From: Cristatella mucedo
Lineage: Eukaryota > Bryozoa > Phylactolaemata > Cristatellidae
NCBI GenBank assembly: GCA_009760855.2
Contig: WPIO01000431.1
Coordinates: 1 to 47,643 of the forward strand
DNA length: 47,643 bases
Direction of reading: 5' to 3'
Each line of letters starts with the position of its first letter. The stretch's first letter is position 1. A model generated the notes under the pieces. That model was not told the DNA's origin. It did not search any database and saw only the letters and a list, made by a program, of their open reading frames with translations. The translations under genes and the position numbers were made by a program. Below, piece by piece: positions 45,950 to 47,643 of this stretch.

Positions 45950-46085
45950 CGCAATAAATGAAGAATGGGCCGAAGGGAGTCGTGCATCCCGCTGGTTCGG
46001 CCTTCCCTCAGGTCCATGCATCGTATAATAATCTTTTAGCGTTGGTCCTCGGCTGCCTCTTTATGTGCTGTGTGAACCGAACGAC
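45950..46085 (+). repeat. LTR-like sequence downstream of gag copy 2
   Basis: GGGCCGAAGGGAGTCGTG, an ATAATAA signal-like stretch, TAGCGTTGGTCCTCGG and a final GTGAACCG align in order with 43240-43350 upstream of gag copy 1 (GGGGGCGAAGGCAGTCGTG, CAATAAA, TGGCGTTGTTCTGGG, GCCGAACC). Identity is moderate. This would be the right-hand LTR of the copy 2 element, while the sequence before copy 1 would be a left-hand LTR. Confidence 0.5.
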
Positions 46086-46204
46086 ATAGACCGATGTAAA
46101 TCGTGGACTAAGAAATCGCTGAGTAACCAACACAAATTTTAGTAACCATATCTATCTTAAGGATATGACTGTGGTGCTGATATGGTCATATAATGAGATG
46201 TCAC

Positions 46205-46330
46205 TTAATAAGATTATACCTAGGTATCGTGCAGATTCAACAAGAGATGTTGCCGGTGGAGCCAATTTTGAGGGCTAGCTTTTCTACTTTCTGGATCACA
46301 GTGGATTGGCGCAAAAAAATGGCAAGTTAG
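46205..46330 (-). mobile_element. Old LINE RT-region fragment
   Basis: CCTAGGTATCG, GCCGGTGGAGCCAATTTTGAG, GCTAGCTTTTCTACTTTCTGG and ATCACAG match, with divergence, the segment at 24050-24140 of the minus-strand LINE. Weak similarity may continue to about 46420. Confidence 0.6.
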
Positions 46331-46335
46331 TTTTA

Positions 46336-47220
46336 ATAATTGTTTGAGTTACGAAAGTTTGGCTTTAATCCATGGGGTAGTCAGATCCATAAATGCAGCA
46401 GTAAGTGGATAAGATGTTGACTTGTGGAAGGCTAAAGGAAGGTCAGACTTTCTGGTACAGCTGAGTTTATCTGCATAAAGGTTAAAAACCACATTTTGCG
46501 GAAGGGACTATAATCGTAAGGAAAAGGGAGAACGTAAAACGTTCAGAGAAACAGGGACCAAGCAAAATCCCCTGCTGTATACCATAATGCAGTGGTTCCT
46601 CGAATGCTATTTGTCCAATCCAGAATACTCGAGAGAAAATGAAAACATGCGAAGTGTCCTACTGACGTAGCACCTAAACGATGCAATGCCATGCCCGTAT
46701 GCCCAGGCCAGATGTCAGCTTCACTAGGAAAGGACTAGGTGGTCACAATAGTATATACAGCTGCCAAAAGATTAAGCGAAACAAGAAGAGATAATCAACC
46801 TATGACTCCATTCCTTAAAAGTCGTCTATATTATACATTGAAGAGACATGCTGATTCAGTTAGTGAGTAAGCTCTAAAGCAGAGTGGAACTTACTACTTT
46901 ACCATACGCCCACATTTGAGGCTCGAGAACGCCCACCCCGCCCCTTGGTGCAGCGACAGCGCCCTTCTCTGTATATTTCCTGGTTTCGTCGGTACCCGTT
47001 AGAGGACTGTGGGTGGTTAACCTTGTGTTAGGCTGCTCATAAGAATTCGGTCTGTCTTCATTTTTCAACTTAACTTGAGCCAGTCTAAAAAATGACGGCT
47101 CCAAATAAACTTTACTCGTTTAGCTTATTTACTATCGTAATAGAGGTAACAATGCCATTATTAATGACTACCATGAACAGAAGGCTTACAAAACAAATCT
47201 AGTCAGAATAGCATATGCCT
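46336..47220. other. Intergenic sequence, nothing firmly recognised
   Basis: A 76-codon minus-strand frame (46874-47104) has no recognisable domain. The rest holds no shared repeat that I can see. Confidence 0.5.
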
Positions 47221-47236
47221 GTTTTCTTTGCTGCAG

Positions 47237-47538
47237 GTGCCTCCATTGCCAGAATGGATGATGCTTGATAGGCTTTGGTTATTTTCGCAACTGAGCAAAT
47301 TAAAGGCTACGCCTATGTCTATAGTATGCATGCCTATGAGACGTTTTAGTTGGGTTATAGATAGTGTCGTGCTTGCCAGAAGAGTATCTCAAGTTAGCTC
47401 CCATGGTATGTTGGTACCGGTTTGTCGATTAGCGGTAACTGTATCTCCGTTCCCATCACATAAAACTCCATCCTTCAGAATTAAAATCGCTATAACATTG
47501 TCGGTAGTAGTAGCCATGATAATTTGTCAACGTCTCAG
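47237..47538 (+). other. Exon-like open segment with canonical splice signals
   Basis: A pyrimidine-rich TGTTTTCTTTGCTGCAG precedes the segment and CTCAGGTAAGT follows it, matching animal 3' and 5' splice sites. Between them one frame is open for all 302 bp; its first stop (TAA) lies within the intronic GTAAG, as for a real exon. The predicted peptide is Met/Val/Ser-rich with no domain I recognise. The opposite strand also has a long frame (MATTTDNVIAILILKDGVLC...) broken by one TGA, which looks at least as protein-like. The strand, and whether this is a gene at all, are uncertain. Confidence 0.35.
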
Positions 47539-47643
47539 GTAAGTTGTTGATCTAGAGAAGTGCCAGTGAAGTGTCGAATTAAAAGTTTTTTAAAGCACAT
47601 ATTAGGGGAATGTTGTCCGTTGACAGCTCTATGCCAAATTTCA

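Larger units (their letters stand above)
44655..45957 (+). pseudogene. Gag-like protein, paralogous copy 2, 5'-truncated
   Basis: Homology to copy 1 starts abruptly just after the LINE tail. It includes RHLYLLLEMQGRPFK, QEDYTKFCGALVRAF and VRLLHADWMKAGR, then a long in-frame stretch with VDQAAMVCHKAVALCEATV and GAETVHGEAAAS that defines the ancestral frame. The Ala/Ser repeat (SARDAVASVRDSAAS) ends in a stop at about 45225. The region is then interrupted by a LINE fragment (45331-45395) and resumes in other frames, with six-residue repeats (TQAGDC, VHAGEY, TQDGET, VQAGEA) and a further AGET/AGKS segment to 45957. No enzymatic domain is visible. Confidence 0.62.

Noticed and set aside
43216-46085. 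A single LTR element spanning both gag copies
   Set aside because: The LINE 3'UTR at 44406-44650 continues exactly from the break at 43215, so copy 1 alone sits within the LINE and copy 2 is a separate, truncated element.

Overview
The window is eukaryotic, and almost certainly from an invertebrate animal. It has no bacterial-style operons. It holds a RING/B-box/coiled-coil (TRIM-type) gene remnant, tRNA-derived SINEs, CR1/L2-like LINEs with (ATT)n tails, a gag-like LTR-type element and a decayed Polinton/Maverick-like element. The species cannot be fixed from the sequence. I see no clearly intact host protein-coding gene; the best candidate is one exon-like segment near the right end.

Positions 1 to about 17768 are one uninterrupted satellite array that runs off the left edge. 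The unit is about 246 bp and consists of two related halves of about 124 and 122 bp, giving roughly 72 dimers. Inside it, a seven-unit (about 1.73 kb) higher-order block has recently been copied head to tail two and a half times (5730-10310). Older paralogous blocks lie 2.7, 11.5 and 14.7 kb apart. The many short open frames here are by-products of a period that is a multiple of three.

Positions 17769-26940 are a patchwork. They hold two copies of a GC-rich dispersed repeat, two tRNA-derived SINEs, a LINE fragment whose 3'UTR forms a 106-bp-arm inverted repeat, a second LINE RT fragment, and a TRIM-like pseudogene with three in-frame stops and two later frame changes.

Positions 26941-36290 are an AT-rich island abutting the TRIM remnant. 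On the right, minus strand, lies a complete but heavily broken protein-primed family-B DNA polymerase (32170-36172). On the left, plus strand, lie tandemly duplicated fibre-like genes with phage-tail-fibre-style repeats and related C-terminal regions. Between them is unidentified coding-like sequence. I found no integrase, packaging ATPase, protease or major capsid gene, so the element looks partial and dead.

Positions 36291-47643 are a nest of transposons: at least eight LINE pieces in both orientations, two SINEs, a LINE 3' end inserted in the reverse transcriptase frame of another LINE, and two paralogous gag-like copies. The first gag-like copy sits inside a LINE 3'UTR with TG...CA ends and a near-perfect 5-bp target duplication. 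The window ends with a 302-bp open segment bounded by canonical splice signals.
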